Made by a program: the position numbers and the translations under genes
Notes under the pieces: generated by a model
Told to the model about the DNA's origin: nothing
The model's input: only the letters and a program-made list of their open reading frames with translations
The model's database searches: none
In this document: positions 17,075-32,713 of the stretch, piece by piece
Numbering within the stretch: position 1 is the first letter of the stretch
Layout of the letters: every line of letters begins with the position of its first letter
Source: Nocardioides insulae DSM 17944
GTDB lineage: Bacteria; Actinomycetota; Actinomycetes; Propionibacteriales; Nocardioidaceae
Length of the DNA: 64,000 bases
Reading direction: 5' to 3'
Assembly: GCF_000422825.1 (NCBI RefSeq)
Contig: NZ_AUGU01000014.1
Location: 124,001 to 188,000 of the forward strand

Positions 17075-17320
17075 GTGTCGGACAGCAAGGCAGTCCCCAC
17101 GCCGGACAAGGAGCGCAAGCAGCGCACCGGGCTCCTCACGTTCCTCCGCCAGGTGATGGCGGAGCTTCGCAAGGTCGTCTGGCCGACCCAGCAGCAGCTC
17201 AGCACCTACTTCTTCGTGGTGCTGGTCTTCGTGCTGGTCATGATGGCGATCGTGTCCGGGCTCGACCTGGCCTTCGGACGACTGTTCTTCGCGGTCTTCG
17301 GCGGCCACGTCGGCGACTGA
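17075..17320 (+). CDS. secE: Preprotein translocase subunit SecE
   Basis: An 81-residue protein with a short polar N-terminus, the conserved amphipathic segment [18 protein letters not shown] and one C-terminal membrane helix ([20 protein letters not shown]). This is the single-helix SecE of the SecYEG channel. Two in-frame GTG codons compete for the start. The one at 17075 has GGAGAGG at 8-base spacing, while for 17066 that site is too close. It lies between tRNA-Trp and nusG, the conserved order. Confidence 0.95.
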   Translation: MSDSKAVPTPDKERKQRTGLLTFLRQVMAELRKVVWPTQQQLSTYFFVVLVFVLVMMAIVSGLDLAFGRLFFAVFGGHVGD

Positions 17321-17391
17321 GTCGGCGGCGGCCGGCCCGCCACGACGTACGTCGCAACCAATGGAATCCCACGAAGGTGATGGAGCAGCGA

Positions 17392-18249
17392 GTGTCTGAG
17401 CAGTCCGACCCGGTAGAGGAGACGCAGTTCTCCGAGGCCGACGAGTCCCTCGAGGCGAGCGCTGAGGAGGCCTTCGAGGCCGACATCGACGAGCAGGACG
17501 ACCTCGACGCGACGAGCGACGAGCAGGACGACCTGGCGTACCTCGAGGACGGCGACGAGCCGACCGACGAGGTCGAGGAGACCGACGAGGTCGGCGAGGT
17601 CGAGGAGACCGACGAGGACCCGCTCGAGGCATTCCGCCGCGAGCTGTGGGCCAAACCCGGCGACTGGTTCGTGATCCACACCTACTCCGGCATGGAGAAC
17701 CGGGTGAAGCAGAACCTGGAGAACCGCGCGGTCTCGCTCAACATGGAGGACTACATCCACGAGATCGTGGTCCCCATCGAAGAGGTCGCCGAGATCAAGA
17801 ACGGCCAGCGCAAGATGGTCAAGCGCACCGTCCTGCCCGGTTACGTGCTGGTCCGGATGGACCTCACCGACGAGTCGTGGTCCGCGGTGCGGCACACCCC
17901 GTCGGTGACCGGGTTCGTCGGTCACAGCCACCAGCCGGTGCCGCTCTCGATGTCCGAGGTCGAGAACATGCTGGCCCCCGCCGTCATCGCGCAGGCCGAG
18001 GCGCAGGCCGCCGCCGCCGGTGCCGCCGCGTCCGCGTCCCCCTCCACGCCGTCCGCGGCCAAGAAGCCGGTCGAGGTGGCCGACTTCGGCAACGGCGACT
18101 CGGTCATGGTCATCGACGGGCCCTTCGCCACGCTGCACGCGACGATCACCGAGATCAACGCCGAGGCGCAGCGGGTCAAGGCCCTGGTCGAGATCTTCGG
18201 TCGGGAGACCCCCGTCGAGCTCAGCTTCAGCCAGATCCAGAAGGTCTGA
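17392..18249 (+). CDS. nusG: Transcription termination/antitermination factor NusG
   Basis: A 285-residue NusG. The first 80 residues are almost entirely acidic (runs of DEQDDLD and EVEETDE), an extension seen in actinobacterial NusG. The NGN domain follows ([19 protein letters not shown] ... [12 protein letters not shown]). An Ala/Ser-rich linker leads to the KOW domain ([21 protein letters not shown]). It binds RNA polymerase and couples transcription to Rho or the ribosome. The GTG at 17392 is preferred because GGAG lies 6 bases upstream. ATG 17380 and GTG 17377 are also in frame. Confidence 0.95.
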   Translation: MSEQSDPVEETQFSEADESLEASAEEAFEADIDEQDDLDATSDEQDDLAYLEDGDEPTDEVEETDEVGEVEETDEDPLEAFRRELWAKPGDWFVIHTYSGMENRVKQNLENRAVSLNMEDYIHEIVVPIEEVAEIKNGQRKMVKRTVLPGYVLVRMDLTDESWSAVRHTPSVTGFVGHSHQPVPLSMSEVENMLAPAVIAQAEAQAAAAGAAASASPSTPSAAKKPVEVADFGNGDSVMVIDGPFATLHATITEINAEAQRVKALVEIFGRETPVELSFSQIQKV

Positions 18250-18376
18250 GCGGGCACCCGCGATTCGCCGTCCACGCGAAGACGCGGAAGAATAGCCGGG
18301 TTGCCCGGCAACAAGTAGGTGGCAGAGACGACCCAGCTCGTCTCGTCAGGACCACGGAGAGAAAGAGAACACCCCA

Positions 18377-18805
18377 ATGCCTCCCAAGAAGAAGATCGCT
18401 GCGCTGGTCAAGGTGCAGTTGCAGGCCGGTGCCGCGACCCCGGCCCCGCCGGTCGGTACCGCGCTCGGTCCGCACGGCGTCAACATCATGGACTTCTGCA
18501 AGGCGTACAACGCCCAGACCGAGTCCATGCGCGGCAACGTCGTCCCGGTCGAGATCACCATCTACGAGGACCGGTCCTTCACCTTCATCACCAAGACCCC
18601 GCCGGCCGCTGAGCTGATCAAGAAGGCCGCGGGTCTGAAGAAGGGCTCGAGCACCCCGCACACCGACAAGGTCGGCAAGCTGTCCAAGGACCAGGTGCGC
18701 GAGATCGCCCAGACCAAGCTGCCCGACCTCAACGCCAACGACATCGAGGCGGCCATGAAGATCGTCGAGGGCACTGCCCGCTCGATGGGCGTCACCACCG
18801 ACTGA
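18377..18805 (+). CDS. rplK: 50S ribosomal protein L11 (uL11)
   Basis: A 142-residue L11. Its N-terminal domain carries the conserved [20 protein letters not shown] segment, which also contacts release factors and the stringent factor. The C-terminal rRNA-binding domain contains [17 protein letters not shown]. The length is standard. It follows nusG after 127 bp; that gap contains a small GCCGGG-TTG-CCCGGC hairpin (18295-18309). It precedes rplA by 65 bp. Confidence 0.97.
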   Translation: MPPKKKIAALVKVQLQAGAATPAPPVGTALGPHGVNIMDFCKAYNAQTESMRGNVVPVEITIYEDRSFTFITKTPPAAELIKKAAGLKKGSSTPHTDKVGKLSKDQVREIAQTKLPDLNANDIEAAMKIVEGTARSMGVTTD

Positions 18806-18870
18806 TCCACCTGTGGGAGGGCCGCGCTGGCCCACATAGACCACAATTCTTAACAGAGAAGAGAATCATC

Positions 18871-19584
18871 ATGCAGCGCAGCAAGACCTACCGCGCGGCG
18901 GCTGAGGCGTTCGACAAGAACGAGCTCTACGCCCCGTTCCAGGCGATCAAGGTCGCCAAGTCGGTCAGCAAGAAGAAGTTCGACGAGACCGTCGACGTCG
19001 TCATGCGTCTCGGCGTCGACCCCCGCAAGGCGGACCAGATGGTGCGCGGCACCGTCAACCTGCCGCACGGCACCGGTAAGACCGCTCGGGTCCTCGTCTT
19101 CGCGAACGGCGAGAAGGCCGAGGCCGCCCGTGAGGCCGGCGCGGACGTCGTCGGTGGCGACGAGCTCATCGAGAAGGTCTCCGGTGGCTGGCTCGACTTC
19201 GACGCCGTCGTCGCGACCCCCGACATGATGGGCAAGGTCGGCCGTCTCGGCCGCGTGCTCGGCCCCCGCGGCCTGATGCCGAACCCGAAGACCGGCACGG
19301 TCACCCCCGACCCGGCCAAGGCCGTCACCGAGATCAAGGGCGGCAAGATCGAGTTCCGGGTCGACCGGCACGCCAACCTGCACTTCATCATCGGCAAGGC
19401 GTCCTTCGGTGAGACCCAGCTCGCGGAGAACTACGCCGCGGCGCTGGAGGAGATCCTCCGGCTCAAGCCGTCCAGCTCCAAGGGCCGCTACATCAAGCGC
19501 GTGACCGTCTCCACCACGATGGGTCCGGGCATCCAGATCGACCCCAACCGCACCAAGAACGTCGCGGCGGAGGACGAGGCCTGA
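18871..19584 (+). CDS. rplA: 50S ribosomal protein L1 (uL1)
   Basis: A 237-residue L1 of standard length with the signature [18 protein letters not shown] and the following TPDPAKAV. It builds the mobile L1 stalk near the E site. In many bacteria L1 also represses translation of its own rplK-rplA mRNA by binding a leader that mimics rRNA, and the 65-bp gap before this gene could hold such a site. A strong terminator follows. Confidence 0.97.
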   Translation: MQRSKTYRAAAEAFDKNELYAPFQAIKVAKSVSKKKFDETVDVVMRLGVDPRKADQMVRGTVNLPHGTGKTARVLVFANGEKAEAAREAGADVVGGDELIEKVSGGWLDFDAVVATPDMMGKVGRLGRVLGPRGLMPNPKTGTVTPDPAKAVTEIKGGKIEFRVDRHANLHFIIGKASFGETQLAENYAAALEEILRLKPSSSKGRYIKRVTVSTTMGPGIQIDPNRTKNVAAEDEA

Positions 19585-19605
19585 GGCCACTCCCGCACCA
19601 ACGCA

Positions 19606-19633
19606 CGCCCGCCGCTCCTCGGAGCGGCGGGCG
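19606..19633 (+). terminator. Terminator after rplA
   Basis: A 13-bp G/C stem (19606-19618 with 19621-19633) is followed by TTT. The outer 12 pairs leave a practical 4-base loop. It ends the secE-nusG-rplK-rplA unit. Confidence 0.85.
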
Positions 19634-19777
19634 TTTGCGGTTTCCCTTCGAGGATGGTGTTGCTCACACCACCGGGCGACCCCGACCGCGGTTTGGGTGA
19701 GCGGGATGATGGGGATGACCCACGCGCGCGTCCGGCACCCGGACGCGCGCCCACCCGTCCTCGTGAAAGGCCCCCTC

Positions 19778-20623
19778 GTGCAGGTCACTGCTCCGCGGTT
19801 CCGTCGTACTCTCGCGGCCACCTCCGTTGCCGCCGTCCTCGCCCTCACCGCCGCGTGCGGTTCGGACGATGCCTCCTCAGGCTCCTCGGGGAGTGACGGC
19901 GCCGAGTCCACCAGCAGCACCGACTCCGGGGAGGCCACCGAGCTAGACCAGGGCGAGATCGGCCCGGCCGTGGTCGCGGCCCAGGAGGAGGCCGGCTCCT
20001 ACGCCTTCGCAGTCACCGCAGAGGCCGCCCGTACTTCGACCGACGGCGAGGGGGAGGTGGAGCTCGACGGCGAGACCACCAAGCTCCGGCTGGACATGAA
20101 CGGCATGGAGGTCATCAAGATCGGCGAGGACGCCTATGTGAAGGCATCCGGACAGATGGACACCGGCGGGAAGTACTTCAAGGTCGGACCCGCGGCCAAG
20201 GGCATCTGGCAGTTGCTGGGCGGTCAGCAGGACCCCGCCGACATGCTCAAGGTCATCGAGGACCCCAGCGAGTTCGAGGTCGTCGGCCACGAGGACCTCG
20301 GCGGTGTCGACACCGTGCACTACCGACTCGGGATCTCCCGTGACGCCTACCTGGCCGGGTTGGGCGAGGACAGCCCGCTGGCCCAGATGGGCGACATGGC
20401 CGCCAAGATGCTGCCCGAGATCGTCTACAACGACGTGTGGCTCAACGGCGAGGACCAGGTCCTCAAGTACACCAACACCCTCGAGATGAAGGTGCTCGGC
20501 AAGGAGCAGACCAGCAACACCGAGATGACCTTCAGCGACTACGGCTCCGACTTCGGCATCGAGGCGCCCGCTGCGGACCAGCTCACCGACGTCGACCCGT
20601 TCGCCGCCCTCACCAACCGCTGA
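19778..20623 (+). CDS. Putative LppX/LprG-like lipoprotein
   Basis: This 281-residue lipoprotein has a signal peptide with core TLAATSVAAVLALTAAC and a lipobox Cys27, followed by a Ser/Asp/Gly-rich linker. The mature domain (FAVTAEAARTSTDGEGEVEL, DMNGMEVIKIGEDAYVKASG, VGHEDLGGVDTVHYRL, NDVWLNGEDQVLKYTNTLEM) has the sheet pattern of the LolA-like LppX/LprAFG group, which binds lipids at the cell envelope. GTG 19778 has GAAAGG 7 bases upstream; GTG 19763 is an alternative. It stands alone between two terminators. Confidence 0.78.
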   Translation: MQVTAPRFRRTLAATSVAAVLALTAACGSDDASSGSSGSDGAESTSSTDSGEATELDQGEIGPAVVAAQEEAGSYAFAVTAEAARTSTDGEGEVELDGETTKLRLDMNGMEVIKIGEDAYVKASGQMDTGGKYFKVGPAAKGIWQLLGGQQDPADMLKVIEDPSEFEVVGHEDLGGVDTVHYRLGISRDAYLAGLGEDSPLAQMGDMAAKMLPEIVYNDVWLNGEDQVLKYTNTLEMKVLGKEQTSNTEMTFSDYGSDFGIEAPAADQLTDVDPFAALTNR

Positions 20624-20671
20624 TCGGGCGCGTGTCCGGGCCGTGTCCGGGCGCAGGGACGAGCGCTGATC

Positions 20672-20701
20672 CGCCCCGCTGACCGACCGGTCAGCGGGGC
20701 G
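20672..20701. terminator. Bidirectional terminator between lipoprotein and fetB
   Basis: A perfect 13-bp stem (20672-20684 with 20689-20701) has loop GACC. It overlaps the stop codon and last codons of the convergent fetB gene. Confidence 0.85.
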
Positions 20702-21437
20702 TTTCGGGCAGGTACGGCGTCCGCCCGGCCATCGTCGTCACCGTGCCTGCGGTGACCACCATCGCCAGCACCACGCCGGCCAGGACGACCAACTGGAAAT
20801 TCGCGGCCTCGAGCGGACTGGCCCCGCCGAACAGGGCTCCGACGAAGGCGCCCGGCAAGGTGACCAGCCCGGTGGAACGGGTCTGGTCGAGGTTGGGCAG
20901 CACCGACTCCCGCACCGACGTACGACCCAGGTCCCGATGGGCCTGGGCCGGGGTCGCGCCCAGGGCCAACCAGCCCTCGAGCTCGTCGCGCCGGTCGATC
21001 GAGGACTGGACGAACCGCCGCCCGGACAATGTCGCCGCGCTCATCGCGGCACCGATCACGATGCCCGCGACGGCGATGATGTAGCGCGCCTCCCAGTCCA
21101 CCAACCGCATCGCCAGGATCAGCCCGAGCGAGACGAACGCCCCCGCGAGCACCCCGGCCGTTGCGGTGCGCCGACGCCGCCACAGCCCGGCCGTGCGGGT
21201 GCCCGACGTCCACGAGGCGGTGGTCAGCATCAGGGCGACGAAGCCGAGCACCAGGTAGGGCGCGGCGAGCACGCCGCGCAGCAGCAGCGCCACCACCGCA
21301 AGCTGGACCCCCGCACGTACCAGCGCCCAGACCGGCTGCCAGCCCAACCCCGCCCCCAGCAGCCGGGCCAGGCCGGCGGTCACGAGCGCGAGCACGAGGA
21401 GGCCGGCGATGAGGTGGAGTTGGGGGAGGAGCTGCAC
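20691..21437 (-). CDS. fetB: ABC transporter permease FetB (UPF0014 family)
   Basis: A 248-residue polytopic membrane protein of the FetB/UPF0014 family. Conserved features are AGVQLAVVALLLRGVL, the acidic/basic loop SGRRFVQSSIDRRDELEGWLALGATPAQA and the segment LPGAFVGALFGGASPLEAANFQ. In E. coli FetB pairs with the ATPase FetA to export iron or counter peroxide stress. No FetA-like ATPase lies next to it here. The frame extends far upstream, so the start is uncertain. GTG 21437 begins the family-like sequence but has no clear ribosome site. Confidence 0.8.
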   Translation of the reverse strand: MQLLPQLHLIAGLLVLALVTAGLARLLGAGLGWQPVWALVRAGVQLAVVALLLRGVLAAPYLVLGFVALMLTTASWTSGTRTAGLWRRRRTATAGVLAGAFVSLGLILAMRLVDWEARYIIAVAGIVIGAAMSAATLSGRRFVQSSIDRRDELEGWLALGATPAQAHRDLGRTSVRESVLPNLDQTRSTGLVTLPGAFVGALFGGASPLEAANFQLVVLAGVVLAMVVTAGTVTTMAGRTPYLPETPR

Positions 21438-21536
21438 CGCTTCATCGTGGCAGGAGTGGAGGCCGAGACGAGCCGGGCGCACGGGAGAATCGCGGGCTCC
21501 TGTGCGACTCTCAGGGGGCCGGCCAGGCCCGACGAT

Positions 21537-21565
21537 TTGGTCGCGCCCCTGCCAGACCCCATACT
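21537..21565 (+). promoter_or_regulatory. Possible rplJ-rplL promoter and leader
   Basis: TTGGTC (21537-21542) and CATACT (21560-21565) are separated by 17 bp, about 185 bp before rplJ. The remaining gap 21566-21749 contains no gene and would be a long 5' leader. In bacteria the rplJ leader usually carries the autoregulatory binding site for the L10-L7/L12 complex, and I infer one here without having folded it. The part 21438-21536 shows nothing firm. Confidence 0.4.
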
Positions 21566-21749
21566 TGTGTCTCGAAACCAGAGACCGCCGGTGATCAGGT
21601 GCGCATGCTCCCGATCGAAGGTTCCGCAGGATGTGGACGGCCAGCGTAGGTGAAGAGCAAGACATTCGTGTCCACGCCCTGAGCCTGCGCTCGGGGCGTT
21701 CGTCGTTCCGGGCCCTTCCCGACGATCTCGACAGTCCGGAAGGAGACCC

Positions 21750-22331
21750 ATGGCGCGGGCAGACAAGCAGGCCGCCGTCGCGGAGATCGCTGAGCAATTC
21801 AGCGCCGCGTCCGGTGCCGTGCTGACCGAGTACCGCGGTCTCACCGTGGCGGAGCTGCAGCAGTTGCGGCGCTCGCTCGGCGAGAACGCCAACTACGCCG
21901 TGGTCAAGAACACGCTGACCAAGATCGCCGCCAAGCAGGTGGGGATCGAGGGTTTCGACGACCTGCTGACCGGCCCGACCGCGATCGCCTTCATCAACGG
22001 CGACGTGGTCGAGGCGGCCAAGGGTCTGCGTGACTTTGCCAAGGCCAACCCCGCTCTTGTGATCAAGGGCGGTGTCCTCGACGGTGCGCCGCTGAGCGCG
22101 AACGAGATCGGCAAGCTTGCTGACCTCGAGTCGCGTGAGGTGCTGCTGGGCAAGATGGCGGGCGCGATGCTCGCCAGCCTGACCCAGGCCGTCCAGCTGC
22201 TCAACGCCCCGATCGCCCAGGCCGCCCGTCTCGCGGGTGCGCTGCAGGCGAAGGCCGAGCAGGACCCCACGATCCTCGCAGGTGGTGCCGCCGAGCCGGC
22301 CGCCGCCGAGGAGGCTCCGGCCGAGGCCTGA
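21750..22331 (+). CDS. rplJ: 50S ribosomal protein L10 (uL10)
   Basis: A 193-residue L10 beginning [18 protein letters not shown], with the conserved [18 protein letters not shown] and YAVVKNTL segments. Its C-terminal helix carries L7/L12 dimers on the ribosomal stalk. The tail beyond residue 170 is Ala/Glu/Pro-rich, as in other high-GC actinobacteria. AAGGAG precedes the ATG. rplL follows after 119 bp. Confidence 0.97.
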   Translation: MARADKQAAVAEIAEQFSAASGAVLTEYRGLTVAELQQLRRSLGENANYAVVKNTLTKIAAKQVGIEGFDDLLTGPTAIAFINGDVVEAAKGLRDFAKANPALVIKGGVLDGAPLSANEIGKLADLESREVLLGKMAGAMLASLTQAVQLLNAPIAQAARLAGALQAKAEQDPTILAGGAAEPAAAEEAPAEA

Positions 22332-22341
22332 GCCCGGCCCG

Positions 22342-22380
22342 CGCAGCATCTCGCTGCGTAGCACTGAGTTCGACCTCAGT
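22342..22380 (+). other. Two short hairpins between rplJ and rplL
   Basis: CGCAGC/GCTGCG (22342-22358, loop 5) is followed by ACTGAG/CTCAGT (22363-22380, loop 6). They sit in the 119-bp rplJ-rplL gap, where rplL output must exceed rplJ. They could be mRNA processing or stability elements; this is inference from structure and position. Confidence 0.4.
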
Positions 22381-22450
22381 CGACAACACCACCTGAAACC
22401 CGATCGGGCAGCGATACCTCTGCCCGGTCACCCGAGAAAGGACCGCCATC

Positions 22451-22840
22451 ATGGCGAAGCTCACCACCGCCGAGCTGCTCGACGCGTTCAAGGAGATGAC
22501 CCTCATCGAGCTCTCCGAGTTCGTGAAGGAGTTCGAGGAGACCTTCGGCGTCACCGCCGCCGCTCCGGTTGCCGTTGCTGCCGCCCCCGCCGCTGGTTCC
22601 GCTGACGGCGGCGACGCCGCTGCCGAGCAGGACAGCTTCGACGTCGTCCTCGACGCCGCCGGCGACAAGAAGATCAACGTCATCAAGGAGGTCCGCGCGC
22701 TGACCTCCCTCGGTCTCAAGGAGGCCAAGGAGCTCGTCGAGAGCGCCCCCAAGGCCATCCTCGAGGGTGTCGACAAGGACGCTGCTGCGAAGGCCAAGGA
22801 CGCCCTCGAGGGCGCCGGCGCTACCGTCACCGTCAAGTGA
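22451..22840 (+). CDS. rplL: 50S ribosomal protein L7/L12 (bL12)
   Basis: A 129-residue protein with a helical N-terminal dimerisation part ([20 protein letters not shown]), an Ala-rich hinge and a C-terminal factor-binding domain ([37 protein letters not shown]). It recruits translational GTPases to the ribosome. AAAGGA lies upstream of the ATG. Confidence 0.97.
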   Translation: MAKLTTAELLDAFKEMTLIELSEFVKEFEETFGVTAAAPVAVAAAPAAGSADGGDAAAEQDSFDVVLDAAGDKKINVIKEVRALTSLGLKEAKELVESAPKAILEGVDKDAAAKAKDALEGAGATVTVK

Positions 22841-22972
22841 TCATCGCGGGCCTCGCCCGCGCATGACTCCGCGGCACGCGGCCCGGACCTCTCGGAGCGA
22901 TCCTCCGAGGAGTCCGGCGCCGCGTCCGCAGACCGATCGGCAGGCCGCGTAGCGGTACCGCGATCGCCCGCC

Positions 22973-23006
22973 CGAGGGGCGGCCACCCATGGGTGGCCGC
23001 CCCTCG
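22973..23006. terminator. Bidirectional terminator between rplL and GMC gene
   Basis: A perfect 16-bp inverted repeat (22973-22988 with 22991-23006) is centred on CCCATGGG. It stands between rplL and the convergent GMC oxidoreductase gene. A weaker hairpin lies at about 22887-22917. Confidence 0.8.
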
Positions 23007-23068
23007 TGGCGTCTCCGGACCTGACCCCCGTCCCGGACCCGCCGGCGGCCTCTGCGCCGGTCCGCCGG

Positions 23069-24736
23069 CTACCGGTACGACGACGCCGCGGACCCGGTCA
23101 TGAACTCGGCCACCCGTTCCCCGATCATCACGGCGGTGGCGGCCGGTCCGCGGCTGGGTACGTCGGGCAGGATCGAGGTGTCGGCGACCCGGAGGCCCTC
23201 GACCCCGTGGACCCGGCCGTACTGGTCGACGACCGCGCCCGGGTCGGAGGCGGGGCCCATCGCCGCCGTACCGGCCATGTGGATCGCGGTGCCCAGATGG
23301 CCCAGCGCCCACGCATCCAGCGCGCTGTCGAAGGTCAGGGTGCGATCGTCCAGCTCGGTGATCCGGTCGACCGACGGGGCGAACACCCGGGTGCGCAGGA
23401 GCGCTGCAGCGGTGCGCAGGCCCTCCCGCATCCGCTCGCGGTCGCGAGCCTCGCTCAGATAGTGGTAGTCCAGCCGGGGTCCGGTCCGCGGATCGTCGGT
23501 GGTCAGGGTGAGGTCGCCGCGGGCGTCCGCCTGCTGCACCGCGACCAGGAGGCCGAGGTCGCCGGCGTGTCGGGCCTGCCGCCACAGCCGCTTCTTGGAG
23601 GCTCCGCGAAGGTCCTTCGCGGCGTCCACCGGATGCGCGAGTACGGCGCGCGCGGCTGCCCCGGTGACGCTCATCGCCCGGCCCAGGGAGCGCAGCATGG
23701 GAAGGATCTCCAGGTCCCCCGGAGTGGTCGACCCGGACGCCGTCCAGTGCAGCACGCCCTCGAAGAGCCGGGCCGGGTCGGGTTCCTCCCATCGCTCGCC
23801 GGGGGAGAAGTTGAGGGTGATGTCCGGGTGGTCGCTGAACCGCTTGCCCACCCCCGGCAGGTCCTGCATCACCGGGACCCCGGCCGCCGCGAGCTCGTCG
23901 GCCGGGCCGATCCCCGAGAGCAGCAGCAGGTGCGGCGACTTGATCGCGCCGGCGGCCAGGACGATCTGCTCGGCCCGGACCTCCTTCAGCCGCCCGTCGT
24001 GCTCGACCACGACTCCCACCGCCCGCGTGCCCTCGAGGAGGACGCGATGCACGAGCGAGTCGCCGCGGATGGTGAGGTTGGGACGGTGGACGCGCACCGG
24101 GTTGAGATAGGCGAGCCCGGTGTTGATCCGGACGCCGTTCACGACGTTCTGCGGCAGTGGACCGTAGCCCTCCAGGGCGTCCATGTCGTTCTTGTCGGGG
24201 TCCTCCGGGAACCCCAGCTCGGCAGCAGCGGCGTAGAACGCCGTCGTCGCGGCGGCGGGCCGTTCGATCTCCCGGTGGACGGGGATCGGCCCGCCCGCGC
24301 CGTGCTGGGCCGAGTCGCCGTACAACAGGTCGTCCTCGAGTCGGCGGTACGCCGGCAGCACGGCCGCTGCCCTCCACGCCGGATTGCCCGCCGCTGCCCA
24401 GCGATCGCAGTCGGTGGTGCGCGCGCGCACGAAGTAGGCGCCGTTGAGTGTGGTCGAGCCGCCCAGCGTCCTGCCGCGGACGATCGAGTAGGGCAGGTCG
24501 GGCGTCAGGCGTGCGGGGAAGGACCAGTTGTAGCGGTGCCCGGGCGCCACTCCGGCGAGGCTGGCGGCGTCCAGGAGTTCTCGCGGGAAGTCCGCGGTCG
24601 TCGGGGCGTCCGGCCCGGCCTCGAGCAGCAACACCCTCCGGCCGGGATCCTCGCTGAGCCGCGCCGCCAGCACGGCCCCCGCAGCCCCGGCGCCCACCAC
24701 GATCACGTCATACCCGCCACGTCCGCTGGGGGCCAC
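23069..24736 (-). CDS. GMC-family FAD oxidoreductase, possible MftG-type
   Basis: A 555-residue glucose-methanol-choline oxidoreductase. The FAD motif is VIVVGAGAAGAVLAARLSED, the second signature is RGRTLGGSTTLNGAYFVRA, and the catalytic His lies in AIHMAGTAAMG. The C-terminal active-site segment reads PSRGPAATAVMIGER, with Pro where most GMC enzymes have the second catalytic Asn or His. The GTG at 24736 has GGAGG at suitable spacing; the open frame runs much further but is not protein-like. A GMC enzyme (MftG) re-oxidises mycofactocinol in mycobacteria. The mycofactocin operon here lacks an adjacent mftG and lies about 12 kb away, so this is a candidate. Choline-dehydrogenase-like function is the alternative. 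Confidence 0.8.
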   Translation of the reverse strand: MAPSGRGGYDVIVVGAGAAGAVLAARLSEDPGRRVLLLEAGPDAPTTADFPRELLDAASLAGVAPGHRYNWSFPARLTPDLPYSIVRGRTLGGSTTLNGAYFVRARTTDCDRWAAAGNPAWRAAAVLPAYRRLEDDLLYGDSAQHGAGGPIPVHREIERPAAATTAFYAAAAELGFPEDPDKNDMDALEGYGPLPQNVVNGVRINTGLAYLNPVRVHRPNLTIRGDSLVHRVLLEGTRAVGVVVEHDGRLKEVRAEQIVLAAGAIKSPHLLLLSGIGPADELAAAGVPVMQDLPGVGKRFSDHPDITLNFSPGERWEEPDPARLFEGVLHWTASGSTTPGDLEILPMLRSLGRAMSVTGAAARAVLAHPVDAAKDLRGASKKRLWRQARHAGDLGLLVAVQQADARGDLTLTTDDPRTGPRLDYHYLSEARDRERMREGLRTAAALLRTRVFAPSVDRITELDDRTLTFDSALDAWALGHLGTAIHMAGTAAMGPASDPGAVVDQYGRVHGVEGLRVADTSILPDVPSRGPAATAVMIGERVAEFMTGSAASSYR

Positions 24737-24916
24737 CGCGCCACCTCCGGGTGAGCTTGCTGGGTCCGGTCCCCCCACCGTAGGCGGCCGCGGAAGCCGC
24801 GCGCACACCGGGCCGATCGGCCACGTCGTGCCGCGGTTCGCGGCCCTGCTCCTTGACCCGAGGGGGAGTCGTGGCCCATCATTCTGGGCAGGTCGCTCCG
24901 GAAGGGTGCGGCCAGT

Positions 24917-24945
24917 TTGAGTTGCGCGTCGTTTTCCACTAATGT
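24917..24945 (+). promoter_or_regulatory. Vegetative promoter of rpoB-rpoC
   Basis: The -35 TTGAGT (24917-24922) and -10 TAATGT (24940-24945) have an exact 17-bp spacer. It lies 100 bp before rpoB in the 309-bp gap 24737-25045. The match to the housekeeping sigma consensus is the best in the window. The rest of the gap (24737-24916, 24946-25033) shows no gene. Confidence 0.75.
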
Positions 24946-25045
24946 GGCCGTTTGCGCACGCCCTCAGATGCCCGTCTGCCTGCCCGGTGGCTGATGGAGT
25001 GGTGGGCCGGCGCTCTCCACCTGTGAACCTGTCGAAGGATTCCTC

Positions 25046-28504
<3,459 letters not shown>

Positions 28505-28513
28505 CCCACCACC

Positions 28514-28543
28514 CCGGTCCCGCGGCCCACGCCGCGGGACCGG
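28514..28543 (+). other. Strong hairpin between rpoB and rpoC
   Basis: A perfect 13-bp G/C stem (28514-28526 with 28531-28543) has loop CCAC. It lacks a T-run and sits in the 95-bp rpoB-rpoC gap, so it is more likely an mRNA processing, stability or attenuation element than a full terminator. Confidence 0.6.
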
Positions 28544-28599
28544 GCGGGAGTCAGTCCAACAGTCTTTTCATCAGATCCAACCGAAGGACAGCAGCCAAA

Positions 28600-32445
<3,846 letters not shown>

Positions 32446-32463
32446 GTCGATCCGGTCCCGGAC

Positions 32464-32497
32464 AAGGGCCCGTCTCCCGTGGGGGAGGCGGGCCCTT
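32464..32497 (+). terminator. Terminator after rpoC
   Basis: A 15-bp stem with one G-U pair (32464-32478 with 32483-32497) has loop GTGG. It ends the rpoBC unit. The remaining 32498-32713 gap should hold the alcohol dehydrogenase promoter, but I see no clear hexamers. Confidence 0.85.
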
Positions 32498-32713
32498 CGC
32501 CGTCTGGAAGTCAATCGTGGTTCACATCGGTCAGCGCCGCCCGAGGCCGCCTCGGCATGGCCGTTAATGCCGGTGCGACGTCCGTTCGTGCACTGGAAGG
32601 AGTGATCACCCGTCTCTATGGTCAGAGGCGCCGGAGTGTGACGCAGATCATGTTCACTTCCGGTTCCTCGCCCACGTCCCCGAGCGTGGGCCATTCGACA
32701 CAGCGAGGTGGAG

